This document shows positions 62,956-64,000 of a stretch of DNA of 64,000 nucleotides, piece by piece (the stretch's first letter is position 1; each line of letters opens with the position of its first letter). This DNA is from Balanoglossus misakiensis. Its lineage: Eukaryota > Hemichordata. The notes under the pieces were generated by a model that was given only the letters and a program-made list of their open reading frames with translations, had not been told where the DNA came from and did not search any database. The DNA lies in NCBI GenBank assembly GCA_040954595.2, contig CM082577.2, forward strand, positions 17,422,001 through 17,486,000, read 5' to 3'. Made by a program: the position numbers and the translations under genes.

Positions 62956-64000
62956 GTGGAAAGTATCTCTACCCGTTTGAAACTAAGAAAAGAATTTATT
63001 CTTATTTATTTTGTAAAAAAGACAATTTTTCGAAAAAAAGTCGAAAATGGTAATTTTGTCTTGGGTGATTCAAATTATACCGCCTTTTCTGGAATTTGCA
63101 GCACTTTTTACAAGAGAACGACACTTCATGCTCCATAATATTTCTGAAAATGAAGAAAAGAGTTAACGTTTTTATGATTTTTTAAAAATTTACCATTTTT
63201 GTCAAAATATGGCCAAAATGGCTATTTTTTCTTGAATTCCGTCAATATCTCTGCATTTTTTGAGTGGTCGAAAGTTTTAACATACAATCAACATGTCATG
63301 TATGATCAGGGCACCAAATTCGAAGAACAAAGGTTTTTTTATTATTTTTTCTAAAAATGACATTTTTAAGGAAAATTTGGTAAAACGCAATTTTGTCTGC
63401 AGTGAGCCAAATTAGACGGTCTTTTGTGGAATTTGTATCGATATATACATACGAAGAGCATTCTATACTCCATCAGATTTCCGAAAATGTAGAAAACAGT
63501 TATTTTTTGTAATTTTCAAAAATTTACCATTTTGACCAAATTGTGGCTAAAAATGTTATTTTCGTGTTGAATGCCGCCAGTGTCACTGCCTTTAAAAGTC
63601 ATAAAAACTTTGAACATACAAGCAATTGTTTATATATGATCAGGTCACCGAATTAAAAAAATAAAGAATGTTTTGCCTAAAAATGACCTTTTTGGTGCAA
63701 AAACGAATAAAACGCAATTTTGTATTAAATCAGCTCATTCAGAGTGCATTTTTTATAATCAGCACCATTTTTACATATAATGGAAATTTCATACATCATC
63801 AGATATCCAAATATGAAAAAATGATTTAGATTTTAGATGATTGTCCAAAATTAGCTGATATGTAATAAATGTAGTATTAAACCGTTCTGTTTCCCCCCCC
63901 CCCCCTACATTATATGTGGTACGCCGATGTCAGCTTACCCGGCAGTACTGCAGGCCGTGCCCCCAACTAACGTCGGTGTTTGAAACGCCCTGGTTAAATT
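62956..64000 (+). repeat. Satellite unit P30, partial (window end)
   Basis: AT-rich domain, a 13-C tract (63893-63905) and the start of the spacer; the 81-bp array lies beyond the window. It carries the P1/P18/P20 set (catgtatg, tttttaagg, ctgccttt) together with the 9-bp insertion (63706-63714), a combination not seen elsewhere. Private: gagttaacgttttta near 63161 and tatatgtggtacg near 63912. Confidence 0.94.

Noticed and set aside
1-64000. rDNA intergenic spacer
   Set aside because: No 18S, 5.8S or 28S sequence appears in more than 30 consecutive units.

Overview
No gene system can be supported in this window. All 64 kb is one tandemly repeated, higher-order satellite array, broken once by an orientation switch and once by a small DNA transposon. 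I see no rRNA, tRNA, CRISPR array, operon or convincing protein gene. Long homogenised arrays, a non-autonomous transposon with TTAA target duplications and the absence of dense coding indicate nuclear eukaryotic heterochromatin (pericentromeric, subtelomeric or similar). An animal is my guess; the sequence does not identify the species.

The basic unit is about 2,040 bp (complete units 2,037-2,049 bp). Read in what I call the forward direction it has four parts. (1) An AT-rich domain of about 930 bp, itself made of old, diverged subrepeats of about 150-170 bp that alternate in two types. (2) A C-homopolymer of 9-15 bases. (3) A spacer of about 217 bp. (4) A GC-richer, CpG-rich block of ten monomers, each exactly 81 bp, alternating between two types (a 162-bp dimer), plus a partial eleventh monomer. 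There are therefore at least four nested scales: 81 bp, 162-170 bp, 2.04 kb, and duplications of one or two whole units.

Layout: positions 1-4790 hold about 2.4 units in reverse orientation (called Ma, Mb, Mc). At 4789-4834 the array switches strand through a 45-bp patch copied from about 300 bp upstream. From 4835 to 64000 the array is in forward orientation (partial P0, then P1-P30, the last cut by the window end). Unit boundaries are placed at the conserved gtggaaag landmark that opens the AT-rich domain. Most forward units are full length. Five are shortened: P17 lacks three 81-bp monomers, P23, P24 and P26 each lack two, and P27 lacks six. P19 is only 586 bp. Unit P13 carries a 795-bp element with 141-143-bp terminal inverted repeats, inserted at TTAA in its fifth 81-bp monomer.

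Shared private variants show recent local amplification: P2/P3, P7-P10, P21-P23, and an alternating two-unit pattern over P24-P28. The same markers also recur in distant units, which points to unequal exchange or gene conversion across the array. All comparisons were made by eye, so identity percentages are not given.
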